A program made the position numbers and the translations under genes. The notes under the pieces were generated by a model. That model did no database searches. It was given only the letters and a program-made list of their open reading frames with translations, and was not told the DNA's origin. A stretch of 64,000 bases of DNA from Verticillium longisporum (taxonomy: Eukaryota; Ascomycota; Sordariomycetes; Glomerellales; Plectosphaerellaceae). This document shows, in pieces, positions 21,873-33,260 of the stretch; position 1 is the first letter of the stretch; every line of letters begins with the position of its first letter. Where the stretch lies: NCBI GenBank assembly GCA_019188255.1, contig JAETXT010000001.1, positions 1,364,001 through 1,428,000 on the forward strand, given 5' to 3'.

Positions 21873-23001
21873 ATGTTGTTCAAGCTGCCCGTCCTGTCTC
21901 TCCTGGCCGCCACGGCCACGGCCGGTGTCTTGCCAATCAAGAAGTATGGCAACACTCTTGCGGCTCTTGATGAAAGAGGTCAGTCCCCCCACTCCAGTTC
22001 ATGCTTGCTCGACTAATGTTTTACCCAGCCGTCGGCGTCACCAGTGCAGACCTGAACAGCTTCCGCTTCTACGTCCAGTACGCTGCCGCGGCCTACTGTA
22101 ACGGGGCCAATGCGCCTGGCGCCGCCGTCAAGTGCTCGGAGAACGGCTGTCCTCAGGTTGAGGCGAACCAGGCTACCACCATAGCCTCCTTCTCCGGTGC
22201 CACGTCTGGCATTGAAGGTCTCGTGGTCAGGGATGATGTCGCCCGCACCATTGTGCTGACAGTGCGCGGCTCCTCCAAGTAAGACCCAAGTTCTCCCGCT
22301 GCTCGAGTCAGCCACTAACACGCCGCAGCATCCGCAACTGGATCTCGAACATTCTCTTCGCCTTCACTGGCTGCACCGACCTGACAGCCAACTGCAAGGT
22401 TCACGCCGGCTTCAACAACGCCTGGCGCGAGATCCGCACCCCGGCCATCGCCGCCATCAAGCAGGCTCGCGCCGCCAACCCCAACTACACCGTCGTCGCT
22501 ACCGGCCACTCCCTTGGCGCCGCTGTTGCGACCATCGGCGCCGCCTACCTCCGCGCCAAGGAGTCGATCCCCGTCACCCTCTACACGTACGGTTCGCCCC
22601 GTGTCGGTAACGACTACTTCGCCAAGTTTGTCTCCGCCCAGGCCGGCGCCGAGTACCGCGTCACCCACGCCGCCGACCCCGTCCCCCGTCTTCCCCCCAT
22701 CATCCTTGGCTACAGGCACACCAATGTCGAGTACTGGCTTTCGGGCGGTGGCTCCAACAAGATCGACTACACCGTTGCCGACATTCGCGTCTGCGAGGGC
22801 ATCGCCAGCATCAGCTGCAACGGCGGTTCCCTCGGCCTCGACATTGAGGCTCACCTGCATTACCTTCAGGACACGAGCGCATGCAGCCCCAACGGTATGG
22901 CCAGGCAGGCTGCGACGCTGTCCGACGCAGAGCTCGAGGCGAGGTTGAACTCCTATGCCAAGCAAGACATTCAGTTCGTCAAGGACCACATGGCCGATTA
23001 A
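21873..23001 (+). CDS. Secreted class 3 lipase / esterase
   Basis: An alpha/beta-hydrolase of the fungal lipase_3 family, related to Thermomyces/Rhizomucor lipases and feruloyl esterases; it should hydrolyse acylglycerol or ester bonds outside the cell. Exons 21873-21978, 22029-22278 and 22329-23001 give 342 residues. The signal peptide is [18 protein letters not shown], followed by a short pro-like segment. The catalytic Ser is in [12 protein letters not shown] (about 180), Asp in [11 protein letters not shown] (about 235) and His in IEAHLHYL (about 294). Cys pairs are present around [11 protein letters not shown]. Splice sites are canonical and the frame is intact. Substrate choice between lipase and feruloyl esterase cannot be settled from sequence alone. 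It is convergent with RAD7, 415 bp away. Confidence 0.94.
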
Positions 23002-23416
23002 AGAGGGGGAAAAGGCAGCGAAAGGTCGTGAACATATGACATGATGATTTGATGAAAAAGGCAGATCTTGTATAAGCGAGGGGTGCAAGATTCAACAAGT
23101 ACATAGTCCTCGGAAAGGAGCACATCTAATCCACCACATATGACAATCACTTCTGTGCACGATGGGCTTGTGCTGTTTGCCTTTCCAAAGGGCTGGTCGT
23201 CATTGATGCGCTACTTTACTCGACTGGTGTGTCCAGGAACTGTCATGGTCCCGTACAAAGTAAGCTTCGCAGCAGGCGGAGAAAAAGTGGAAGCAACACG
23301 ACTAACAAATAAGCAAGCTGATTCCGAAGTGAATTCTACAAGGTGCTGGAGCCCCCGAACGCCCTTTGCTCATAATTCATTCATCATCCCGGTAATTCAT
23401 TTCCGTAAGCCCTCGA
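23002..23416. other. Convergent 3' spacer, lipase/RAD7
   Basis: About 415 bp of 3' untranslated sequence. Nothing else seen. Confidence 0.5.
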
Positions 23417-25419
23417 CTATTCGGTTCCCTCAATTTCCACGCCCATCGCGTTGGGCACGCCAATCAGGAGAGCGCCCCGAGGAATCTTGACCTGGCTGGT
23501 AACTTTCATGCAGCCAAAGACCTTTAGCTGTCGAAGTTTCGGGCAGCTCCGGAACATACAGCCGACGACGAAATCGTCGACCTCGCCACAGAAGCTAATG
23601 TCGAGGACCTCTAGCTTGGGATACTGCTTGTGCTCCGCAAACACCTCTTCGAAGGCCTGCTTCGTGATGCTGCGGCAGCTGGAGATGTAGAGGAAGCATA
23701 GCTCACGGCCAGAGTGAGCCATGAGGGCGCGGAAGCCGTCAGCGCAGAGTCCGATCTTGTTGGGGTTCTCCACCGCGTCCTCAGCATCAACGTGACGGTC
23801 CTTGTCAAAGTCGATAAATCTCAGGGGAGGGTTAGACCAATCAGTGAATAGTTCGCTAAAGCCCTCATCTGTGATTGCCTCGCTCTGGGTGATGCGCAAC
23901 TTTGTGAGAGAGGCGCAGTTGGCCTTGATGGCGGTGAGAGCTTCGTCGTTGATGGCAGGGGCCGCTTTCAATGACAGGGTTTCAAGGTTCTTGCCTAGGT
24001 CGCGTATGATCGAGACGTGTGCTTTAGGGGCGATGGGGGCCAAGAGGTGAAGGCTAATGTGCTTCAGGGTTTTGATGTCGCCAAGCTTTCTCATGCCGTC
24101 GCTCGTGACTTCCTGGTTACTGTAGATCTTGAGACGTTCCAGCTTTGGGCAGCAGCCGGCGAGCAAAGCTAGCACATCGTCTCCAAAGTGCTCGTTGGTG
24201 TAGTATACCTGAAGAGTGGTCAGGGCATGCCCCTTGGTGGTGAGGTACTCCGTCCAGTGGCCAGCGCTGATCAGATTGGACCCATGAAGCGAGAGCTTTT
24301 CTAGACACATGGTGCGGCCCATAAGATAGGTCATGACGGAGTCCCTAAATTGGATACCGTTCCGAACCCTCAACTGCCTCAGATTACTGCAAACCATAAG
24401 GACAGTAATGTAGTCATCTGGAGTGAGCTTGGCACCGTCGTAGATGCTGAGGATTTCAATGGATGGGCGGGTGAACAGGGCCAGAGTCTTGGGATCGAGG
24501 AGACGCCTCTTCGCGATGCTGCGGGCGATCTTGTCGATGACATGAGAAGGCAGATCCCCCAAATCTTCGGCCAAGCTAAGGTTCTTGACAAGGGTGTTGA
24601 TGCAGAGAGTCAAGAGGCTCTTGGCGCCGCGATGATAGTTGCCGTCCATGATGTTGCTCTGGACGGCACGGCGTCTGCCAACCCCGCCAGTCGACTTGGT
24701 GACCTTTTTCTTCGGCTTTTCATCGCCTTTCTTCACGTTTCTGCTGCAGGGGGCAGAGAAGTCCGCCATCAGGACCAGCCTTGGAGTACGGCGTAACAGT
24801 AAAACGTTTACTGCAAACCTCGCAATTGTTTAGCTGACCAGGCACTGGAACCACCGGACCATCGAGGAGGTCAGCAAGGTCGCTAAAGAAATCTCCGTCA
24901 TCGTCGCCGCTCTTCTTAGCTTTCTTGGCCGCCTTACGGGCCTTGATCTTATCAGCGGCGAGTTTGCTAGCCTTTCGCTTTTCGGCGGCTCTCTGACGGG
25001 CGGTTGCGAGCGGAGGCGTAGCCGGGGCTGCAACATCAACAGATGTGTCGGCGGACGCAGTTATTTCAGCCGTCTCATCGGCGGCATTAGTCATGTGATG
25101 GTCTCCATCACCGTCCTGCCGTGGCTCATCCTGATTGTCGTCACCTTGGTCGTCACCGTCCTGGGCTTGATTCTGGAGGGCAGCAGCGGCAGCTGCACGA
25201 CGCTGCTCTACATCGCGGGTGATTTGCTGGGCGGAGATGTTATTTGCCTAAAGACACACTATCAGGATGAAACCCTCGGCAAATGAGAGAGGGAGATGAC
25301 GGACGGCGAGGAACGAAGTAAGGGCCGATCGCCTTGTCCTTGAGTTAGTGACTGCCTGAATACCCAGAGGCAAGTGCTGACGGCGATTGTACTCACGGAC
25401 CGGTCACGTTGCGAACCAT
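23417..25419 (-). CDS. RAD7: DNA repair protein RAD7 (LRR subunit of the GG-NER complex); one frame break
   Basis: Partner of RAD16 in global-genome nucleotide excision repair; the yeast pair, with ABF1 and a cullin ligase, acts on UV-damaged chromatin in the nucleus. Exons 25397-25419, 25305-25338 and 23417-25247 give about 629 residues. The start reads MVRNVTGPTRRSALTSFLA, then ANNISAQQITRD. A basic nuclear stretch (KRKASKLAADKIKARKAAKK) precedes the zinc motif NCEVCSKRFTVTPYS, and about 15 leucine-rich repeats run to the end (FGCMKV, IPRGALLIGVPNAMGVEIEG). At 24749-24753 the frame breaks inside the second Cys pair of the zinc motif (LLCP then CSRN), in a run of five C on the coding strand. 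Two bases missing, or one extra, explains it. Both sides match the family, so a sequence error is likelier than decay. Confidence 0.9.
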
Positions 25420-27034
25420 CGTGCTGAGTGTAAACCTCTGACGCAGTTGAGATGATGAGGAGAAATAAGACGGCTGAAGACGGTTCAGCCCATGCGAGTT
25501 CTGACAAGAGTCGGGTTCCTCGTCACAGGCCGCAGTTGGTAATTCTGGTCAACGTAAGGTAGGTATGAAGATGCGGCTCACAGATCTTTTGCCCAAGATC
25601 AGCGTGAGGCAAGTGGCAACTTGATGTCGGCTAGGCAGGAACCCGCCAAGCTGGCTGAGGGAAAGGGAAAATGGGAGACGCGCAGAGAAGGGCCTCAACG
25701 CGGTGCCTGTGGTGCCTGTGGTACCTGTGAAAGTACCTCACAGGTACCGGGCATCGTTCCTGCAGGGATTGCAAACACGGTGTGGGGGTCTTTCCTTTTT
25801 GGGCCCCTTTTCCCAGCCGATTCACCAGCAGCTGAATCATGTCCTTATGAACACTGTGTGATGGTTCAGAATTCGCCTACCATCACAGTGCTGTTTCTAG
25901 CAACCCACACACTTCTGTGCAGTGCTACTTTCTGTAAAGTCATGTGACTTCGTGCGCATTTCGAGTTCTGCCTTGCCACTGGTGCCCAAGGGACATGAGA
26001 CAGTCTTTCGAAGTCAGTCCACATTTGCCGTCACCAATGATGTAGCCGTGGTTGAAAATATGGCAATGATGCATCGAGCTGCATGCTGCATGTGTCAAGC
26101 CTGCCGAATGCTCAACCCCCCAGCCAAGGCAAATTGCTTTTGCGTAGAAGCGCACTCGAGGTTCTTCGTGTTCAAGTAATGCCAATGACGTCTATGATAT
26201 CCAAAAAACATGGGTGCGATGCACTGTATGGCGTTTGGACAGAGTCGAGTCGCCACAGCGCACGGCCCGCAGATGCAAGGGTTTTAATGGGAAAAGGGGC
26301 TCCACGTGACTTCGTGAAGACTTGCCACCCCGCCCTTGCCCGCCAAACGCGTCCCCCAACTCCCCAGATGTCAGTATTCACCACTACTTTTTCGGGAGGA
26401 AAAGGGTGGCAACCTAGTGCCAGCATTGCCCGGTCGGCTTAATCTGCCCATCCCCCTGACACCAATGAATGGGCGGACGTACCTTTCAGCTATTGAATAA
26501 GGCTCCTCGTTTCTCTTGCGAGTGTGGGCTGCCCAGGCGTCGGTCGCATCTCAGCCCCTTCCACCCGTTTTCCATCGACCAACCTTATGCTCTCACTGTC
26601 ACCTTTCTGTTCCTCACACCGAAGAAGGCTACAGCAGCACTTGCCCCGGATTGGCCAATCTCGCCGCTGCTGCCTTCCCAGGATCTAAGAACTTTTTTTC
26701 ACCCTTCCAGACTGACTGCTTTGACTTCCTTCTGCACTCCATCGGGTCGTCTTCGTCTGTTCCTCGTCTTCTGACCCCTTCCTGTCGATTGTTACGCCCC
26801 ACAGCCTGCCAGAAAGTGAGGCAGAGCGCTTTCTTCACAGAGTCGCCCGCTCGTCTGTTGCGACCGGTTGACACACGCGCAAAGCCCTGCAGCTGGTCCT
26901 GCTGTTGTCGTCATATTCACTGTTGGTTGTTTGATTGACCTGAGGCAACATCTTTCGGTGCCCCCCCGCGGCATCTCAATCGTCACAAGATACACTGCTC
27001 CTACCCGTCCTGTTCTCCCCGAACTCTGGGCAAA
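25420..27034. other. Divergent RAD7/RAD16 promoter region
   Basis: About 1.6 kb between two functionally coupled repair genes. It contains a perfect hairpin at 25720-25748. No gene seen. The last 500 bases are pyrimidine-rich, like a RAD16 leader. Confidence 0.6.
25720..25748. promoter_or_regulatory. Perfect inverted repeat in the RAD7/RAD16 promoter region
   Basis: The arms GGTACCTGTGA (25720-25730) and TCACAGGTACC (25738-25748) are exact reverse complements around a seven-base loop AAGTACC. Two extra GGTGCCTGT half-copies lie just upstream. A regulatory role is only inferred from position. Confidence 0.6.
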
Positions 27035-30000
27035 ATGGCGCCTCGCAAAACCCGCACCTCAGCCGCGCACTCTCTTGCGTCCAGGACCGAGACCCCTGGT
27101 GAGTACTGTTGACCCCCGCACCATGTAGTCCCCTTTTGCTCAGCACCACTTACACCACGGTCCACATCATTTTACTGACCTCATTTTTAAAGAGAGTAGT
27201 CGCTCTCGTCGAATGACCAGGTCTACCTCGACCCAAAACCTGAGCTCTGCAGTTTCTCCACCGCCTGTAGACGCTATCGAACCCTTGAGCGTTGCCGTAA
27301 GAGGCAGCAAATCGACAACGTCGGCCTCGACCTCGGCTACTTTCACCTCAGCAAGCGAGGCTTCTACTCCGGCTACGAGCCACGAGGTCACGCCAGCGCC
27401 ACCGGCTGCTGACGAGAAGTCGGCATCTTCTCGACCCATGATGAGTCGTCTGGAGGTGCAGATTCCAGTAATGGAAAGAGCTCCCAGTGAGAGGGCCACT
27501 AGAAACACCCGGTTTTCACTCGCTCGCGCCTCGAAGCGCAGCAGCAACACGTATGAAGTTCTCGACAGTGACGAGGATGAGTTGTCTTTTGACACTTCTC
27601 CTGACGAGATCATTGCTCGGCGCCTACAAAAAGAAGAGTATGAAAAGATCGACATGCCAACTCTTGTGTCTACCAGTCGTCCAGTCCGTGGTCTGCGAGC
27701 TTCTTTGGATAGAACCCCTGTACTCAAGGGCAAACGCGGCAGACCATCAAAGTCTCCACTCTCGGCAAGCATCGAACGACCTACGAAGAAGCAAAAGTTT
27801 ATCGATGATTCCGAAGACGATGCCCTCTCTGATGACGCCAATGGTCAAGCTTCGTCTTCAGACCTTAGCGAGGCCTTGAGCATCAAAACAGATTCGGATG
27901 ATTTTGAAGCCCCCGAGGAGACGGGCGAGGACGACAGCAGCGATGATATGGTTGAAGTTGCGCGGCCGCGTTTCGTGGCGCAGCCTAAGAAAAGGCGCCC
28001 AGCTCAGCCCAATGCTCCCCAAGGCTTCAGATCGGCTGCCACGTTGCCAATCCTTCCTTCCTCGGAGCCTGATGATGATGATTTCGACCCAGATCGGTCG
28101 GACGAGGAGCTCCCCGAACTTGCTGATGCTAGCGCTCGGATAAATCTCGACGACTCGCATGACTTTGTGCTCGGCCGTCGTGCCCGCCGTGAGCGGGACC
28201 GACTTGAGAGACATCACCCAGAACTCGATACAATGTGGACAGACTTGGAAGCACGGCCTGCCATGTCCGGTGCTGAGGCGGTTCAGCCCACCAACATTAC
28301 ACGACAGCTCAAGCCTTTTCAGCTGAAGGGTGTTGCTTGGATGAAAGAGATGGAGACGACTGATTGGAAGGGTGGCCTTCTGGGTGATGAGATGGGCTTG
28401 GGCAAGACCCTACAGAGCGTCTCCCTCATCATGTCCGACCACGGCTCGATCAAGAAGCCTTCCCTCGTTTTGGTCCCGCCTGTTGCCCTGATGCAATGGA
28501 CCAACGAGATTGCCTCGTACACAGACGGAACCCTGAAGACGTTCGTTTTCCATGGCACAAATACAAAGGTCAAGAACGTTACGGCCAAGGAGCTCAAAAA
28601 GTACGATGTCATCATGATGTCGTACAACAGTTTGGAGTCCATGTTTCGCAAGCAGGAAAAGGGGTTCAACCAGCGCAAGAAGGGCGAGGTCCACAAGCAG
28701 AAGAGCATAATCCACCAAATCGACTTTCACCGAATCATTCTCGACGAGGCACACTACATCAAGGGCCGCGACACGGGCACTGCCAGGGCATGCATCGCCC
28801 TGAAAGGCGATTACAGATGGTGTCTGACTGGTACGCCTCTCCAGAACCGAATCGGAGAGCTGTTCTCACTTGTGCGCTTTCTCAACATTACACCATTCGC
28901 CTCGTATCTTTGCAAGCAGTGCAAGTGCAGCCAACTCGAGTGGAACATGGACGAGCACAAGATGTGCAACAGTTGCGGACATTCTGCCATTCAGCACGTG
29001 TCCGTGTTCAACCAGGAGATTCTGAACCCCATCATCAAATACGGTGCCATGGGTCCCGGTGCCATCGCCTTCAAGAAGCTGCGGCTGATAACTAGCAAGT
29101 TCATGCTTCGCCGCTTGAAGAAGGACCATATGAGTGCCATGGACCTGCCCGTCAAAGAGATCAATATCAACCGGGAATTCTTCAGCGAGGTGGAGAATGA
29201 CTTTGCGCGCAGCATCATGACCAACACGCAACGCCAGTTCGACACGTATGTGGCCCGTGGCGTCATGCTGAACCAGTATGCCAACATTTTCGGTCTACTC
29301 ATGCAAATGCGCCAGATTGCCGATCATCCTGACTTGATCCTCAAGAAGAATGCCGAGGGCGGTCAGAACATCATGGTCTGCTGCATTTGCGACGAACCTG
29401 CCGAGGATGCGATTCGGTCCAAATGTCGGCACGACTTCTGCCGTGGCTGCGCCAGGGATTACATGATGTCGTCCAAGAGCAACATGGATGAGCTGTCGTG
29501 TCCCATGTGCCACATACCGCTGGCGATCGACCTGGAGCAGCCCGAGATTGAGCAGGACCAGGCCATGGTAAAGAAGTCGTCCATCATCAACCGCATCAAG
29601 ATGGAGGAGTGGACTTCGTCAAGCAAGATCGAGACGCTCGTATACGAGCTGCACAAGCTCCGGTCTGACAAGGCCACGCACAAGTCGATTGTGTTTTCCA
29701 ACTTTACGTCGATGCTTCAGCTCATCGAGTGGCGTCTCCGCCGCGCCGGCGTCACCACTGTCATGCTCGATGGTTCGATGACGCCTGCGCAACGACAGGC
29801 ATCTATCGACCATTTCATGAAGAACCCAGAAGTCGAGTGCTTCCTGGTTTCCATGAAGGCGGGAGGTGTGGCTCTCAACCTGACTGAGGCGTCTCACGTC
29901 TTTATCGTTGACCCGTAAGCAATCCCCTCGGCCCCTGCTTCCATGTGCGTTTTGCTGATCAAAGTTACAGCTGGTGGAACCCTGCGGCCGAGTGGCAGTC

Positions 30001-30198
30001 TGCGGATCGCTGCCATCGTATCGGACAGGGCCGTCCCTGTACCATAACCCGTCTTTGCATCGAGGACTCGGAGAGAGCCGTATTGTTCAGCTTCAAGAGA
30101 AGAAGACGAACATGATCCACTCGACCGTCAATGGGGATGACAAGGCGATGAAGTCGCTCAGCCCTGAGGACATGCAGTTCCTTTTCCGTGGCAGTTAG
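27035..30198 (+). CDS. RAD16: DNA repair protein RAD16 (SNF2/RING ATPase of GG-NER); one frame break near the C-terminus
   Basis: A SWI/SNF-type DNA translocase with a RING finger, the catalytic partner of RAD7. Exons 27035-27098, 27193-29914 and 29971-30198 give about 1004 residues. The N-terminal 300 residues are acidic and Ser-rich with basic patches. The helicase part shows [12 protein letters not shown] (Walker A), [16 protein letters not shown] (Walker B) and [21 protein letters not shown] Cys cluster ([20 protein letters not shown]) follows, then the C3HC4 RING ([20 protein letters not shown] to SCPMC), then the C-terminal helicase half ending [20 protein letters not shown]. At about 30070-30073, between CIEDS and [11 protein letters not shown], one base appears missing. 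The downstream frame continues to the family-typical end [12 protein letters not shown]. It is head to head with RAD7. Confidence 0.95.
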
Positions 30199-31624
30199 TC
30201 CACTTGTATTGTTTTGTTCCGAGGTTGATCGCGACTGGTTTTCACGTTTGCTATTCGGTCTGCGCGGAAGGAGCCTGAAGTCATGGTGAATGACACGACA
30301 CATAAGGAACTAGGCGCCCGGTTGCCAAAGAATCATGCGCATCATAGTTGAGGTTCTGATTCTCAATACTCGAGGCATTTTGGCCCATTGGGATGAAGCG
30401 GGATCAACGCTGGCTGGGGTCGCCAGCGGTATCATTCGTAGCGCTACTGTATAGTTATGAGCCACGCATACATGGCATTGCTTTATTACGTTGTTGAGCT
30501 GTGCAGTGCTCTTTCTATTTGGTGCCTCCATATGAGAACATTTGCTTCGGCCACTCTGCTCTTAGTAGACTTTTCTGCCCAACGAACGTAGCTGCAGGAC
30601 AGGCTATGACTTGCTCAAGTCTCGTGGGGTATTGAAGCGTAATGGAAAGGCGATATGCAGCCTTGACGATGAAGGAGAACAGAAACCATGACGACCACGC
30701 CACAGGGTCTTCGCAGTCTATTTGGATGCCTGCAGTGACTCATGATGACGGGTTTGTAGTCATCTGGAGTGACGGCTCAATGGGACGTGGGTTGGAGAAT
30801 GTCAGGTTTACCTAAGGGGTTACCTAAACACTGCAAACAACCTGCCTCACAGGATGTGCATCTCGCCGGGGCCTGTGGACGATGGTGTAACAGAGCGACA
30901 CATGTTTCCCTCCTCTTTTCAAGCATGCTGATGAGAGGCCGTCGGTTTCTGTTGGGTGAACCTCTTCCTGGAGCAGGGTAACGTAGGGTCAGGTATTCGT
31001 CAACGGTTGTGAGACCGCCAGGTCTGGCCACACGACCACGGCGATGACTTGTCTCGCCGTTTGACCTTTTCACGAGTCAAGCATAGGCCACAGAGACGGT
31101 TTTGCCTGGGCGGGGGTTGGTCTTGGCATTTGTGATTGCAGCACAGGAGTCTCGAAGACGGCCCGCTTCGCTTCCGTGGAATGTGTATAAACCGCCGTGC
31201 CGCCCCCTATGAATTGCCACAGCCTGAGACCCGGTGAATGTCGCGATAAGCTGGCAACCAAACACAGCCCGATGAATTTTCCCACGAGACCTCAGTCACC
31301 CCATGGGAAGGTGCCGCGTGCCTTCCGTGGTAGAAATTTCGGCACCATCCTCTGCGTTCTGCCAACTGCAACTCCTCTATAGACGAGGGTGGGAAAAGAC
31401 CACCAGTGAGCCCGTCGACTGAGATCAACACTCTCTCTCTCTCACTCAACCAATCCTTCTTCTTGTTATTCTTTTGAACGGTGTCTCTGCGGTCTACTGC
31501 TAGCTTTCGAACAAAAATACCGTCTACCTGAGCATCGAGCACGACCGACGCACACCTTCATCTGGTCTTGCCCCTGGTCTTTCCGCCGCAAAGCCTACAC
31601 CGGTCAACGTGAGCGACCGCAGCC
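30199..31624. other. Intergenic, no gene seen
   Basis: About 1.4 kb. A pair of TTACCTAA elements lies near 30809-30829. The last 200 bases before 31625 are CT-rich, including a CT run near 31432-31445, consistent with the leader of the next gene. Confidence 0.5.
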
Positions 31625-33014
31625 ATGGCGTCGTCGGGAAGAGAGCTCAAGGTCAGGTTCCAAGAGCCCAGCATTGTCATCCAGCGCAAAGAGAACGACG
31701 CACGCAACCAGGCTCAAGAGGCGAACGCTCACTTGCAAGCTCTCCGCCTGACTAGCAAAAGGCTCGCCTTGTCTTTGAGCAGCTCCCTGAATGGAGTCCA
31801 TCAAACCCTCAAGGAGATTAAAGCCGATGTCAAAGTGGGAAGCCGCGAGCTCATCCACCGGTACCTCATCCCTCGTATAAAGCGCTACATGGTGTCGTTG
31901 TTAACAAGGTCCGAACAGGAACAAGACTACGACGTTCAAGTGCTTCGCCCGCCTCCCCTTTGAGATCAAGGAACTGATCTGGGAGTTTGCCATGCCCAAC
32001 CGGCTCATCACCTTTGCCCACCCACCCAGCAAGTGGACTCTGAACAGACGTCTCTCCTTGCTCCCACACCCGCAGACCATCCCTTTCGGACACAACGGCA
32101 TCAAGCAAGCGCAGGCGTCGTTCGCGCTCCTGCGCGTCTGCTACGAAGCCCGGCTCGTGGCCCTCCGCCACCTCCACCGCACCAACACGGTCCGCCACCC
32201 GCTGCAGCCCGAGGACCCGACCCCGCGGCCGACGCAGTTCCGCCGCGCCGCGCCCGGCACCGACTTCCGGCGACCGAGCCACCACGACCCGTTCAACCTC
32301 GATGCTGACGCCGTCCTCATGCCGATCCGCGACACGGCGCGCGGCCGCAGCTTCCGCGACCCGCGCGTCCGCCACCTCCTCAACACGCGCCACCTCGTCG
32401 TCGCCATCACCGAGAAGCCGCGCAAGCTGCAGTGGGAGGAGGCCGGCCGCGGCACCTGGCGCCGCCGCCTCGCGCCCTGCCTGCCCGACGCGCCCTGCCC
32501 GCACCCGGCCACCTGGGGCGCGCCCGTCTCGTTCGAGGACACGCGCGTGCCCGAGGACGCCCACCTGCTCGGCCACTTTGCCGACCTCGAGACCGTCACC
32601 TACGTCTTCCGCCCGTACCGCCTGCGCCGCGCGCGCCGCCGCCAGCCGGCCCCCGTCGTGGGACCGCGCGCCTACGTCGTCTACGCGCGCGACCCGACCG
32701 CCGGCTACGCGGACCAGCTGCGCGAGCTCTACGGCAGCGAGGGCCCCGTGCGGACGGCGCGCGTGTGGAACGGCGTGCTGCCGGACTGCTTGGAGGGGGA
32801 CAGGGTGCATCCCACGGCGCTCGTGCGCATCGGCCGCGTCGTCGACCCGGACGAGTGGAAGGAGACCCTGAGCGAGGCCGCTTGGACGGCGGCGAGGCTT
32901 GTCTGGCTCGTCCTGGTCAGGATGCCCGTGTTTGTGCTGCTGAGCCCCTTCGTCTCGGGGTCCGCCGCCTGGGACGTGTGCTTCGTTTCCGGCTGGCTTG
33001 GAGAATTGATTTGA
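31625..33014 (+). CDS. 2EXR-domain protein, unknown function
   Basis: Exons 31625-31860 and 31919-33014 join across a 58-bp GTACCT...CAG intron with a TTAAC branch motif, giving 443 residues in one frame. The N-terminal 75 residues are polar and probably coiled coil (ENDARNQAQEANAHLQALR). The 2EXR signature TTFKCFARLPFEIKELIWEF follows, then the rest of that fungal domain (FALLRVCYEARLVALRHLH, DTVLMPIRD-like and HFADLETVTYVF). A hydrophobic segment (ARLVWLVLVRMPVFVLLSPF) near the C-terminus may be membrane-bound. No biochemical function is known for 2EXR proteins, which form large families in ascomycetes. The 800 bp from about 32110 are strikingly GC-rich and open in several frames, so the shadows there should be ignored. 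Confidence 0.8.
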
Positions 33015-33260
33015 GCGTGTGAAGAAAACAAGAGGCCGCAGGCTAGGCGCTGCCGAGGTTGGACAAGAGGACCCAGGATGAACGACGTGATGAGAAACGC
33101 AGAATGAACAGGTTGCTCGGACACAAGGGGATTGGTCGATAGGAAGCGCAACACAATCGAGAAACCACACAGAAAGATGGCATGAAGACAAGCCTGTAAA
33201 TTTCAGTACTAGTAGTACACGTAGAGTGTCGGCATTGGATCCGCAGGCTCTGCCCAGAAC

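Noticed and set aside
22315..23088. Antisense open frame of 257 codons over the lipase
   Set aside because: A mirror of strongly biased sense codons; the lipase motifs are on the plus strand.
27167..27841. Antisense open frame of 224 codons over RAD16
   Set aside because: Ser/Glu-rich complement of the disordered RAD16 N-terminus; no start context or family.
31866..33191. Antisense open frame of 441 codons across the 2EXR gene
   Set aside because: It lies in the GC island, where stop codons are rare in all phases. The sense strand has the recognisable 2EXR signature; the antisense product is Ala/Arg/Val-rich without any known motif.
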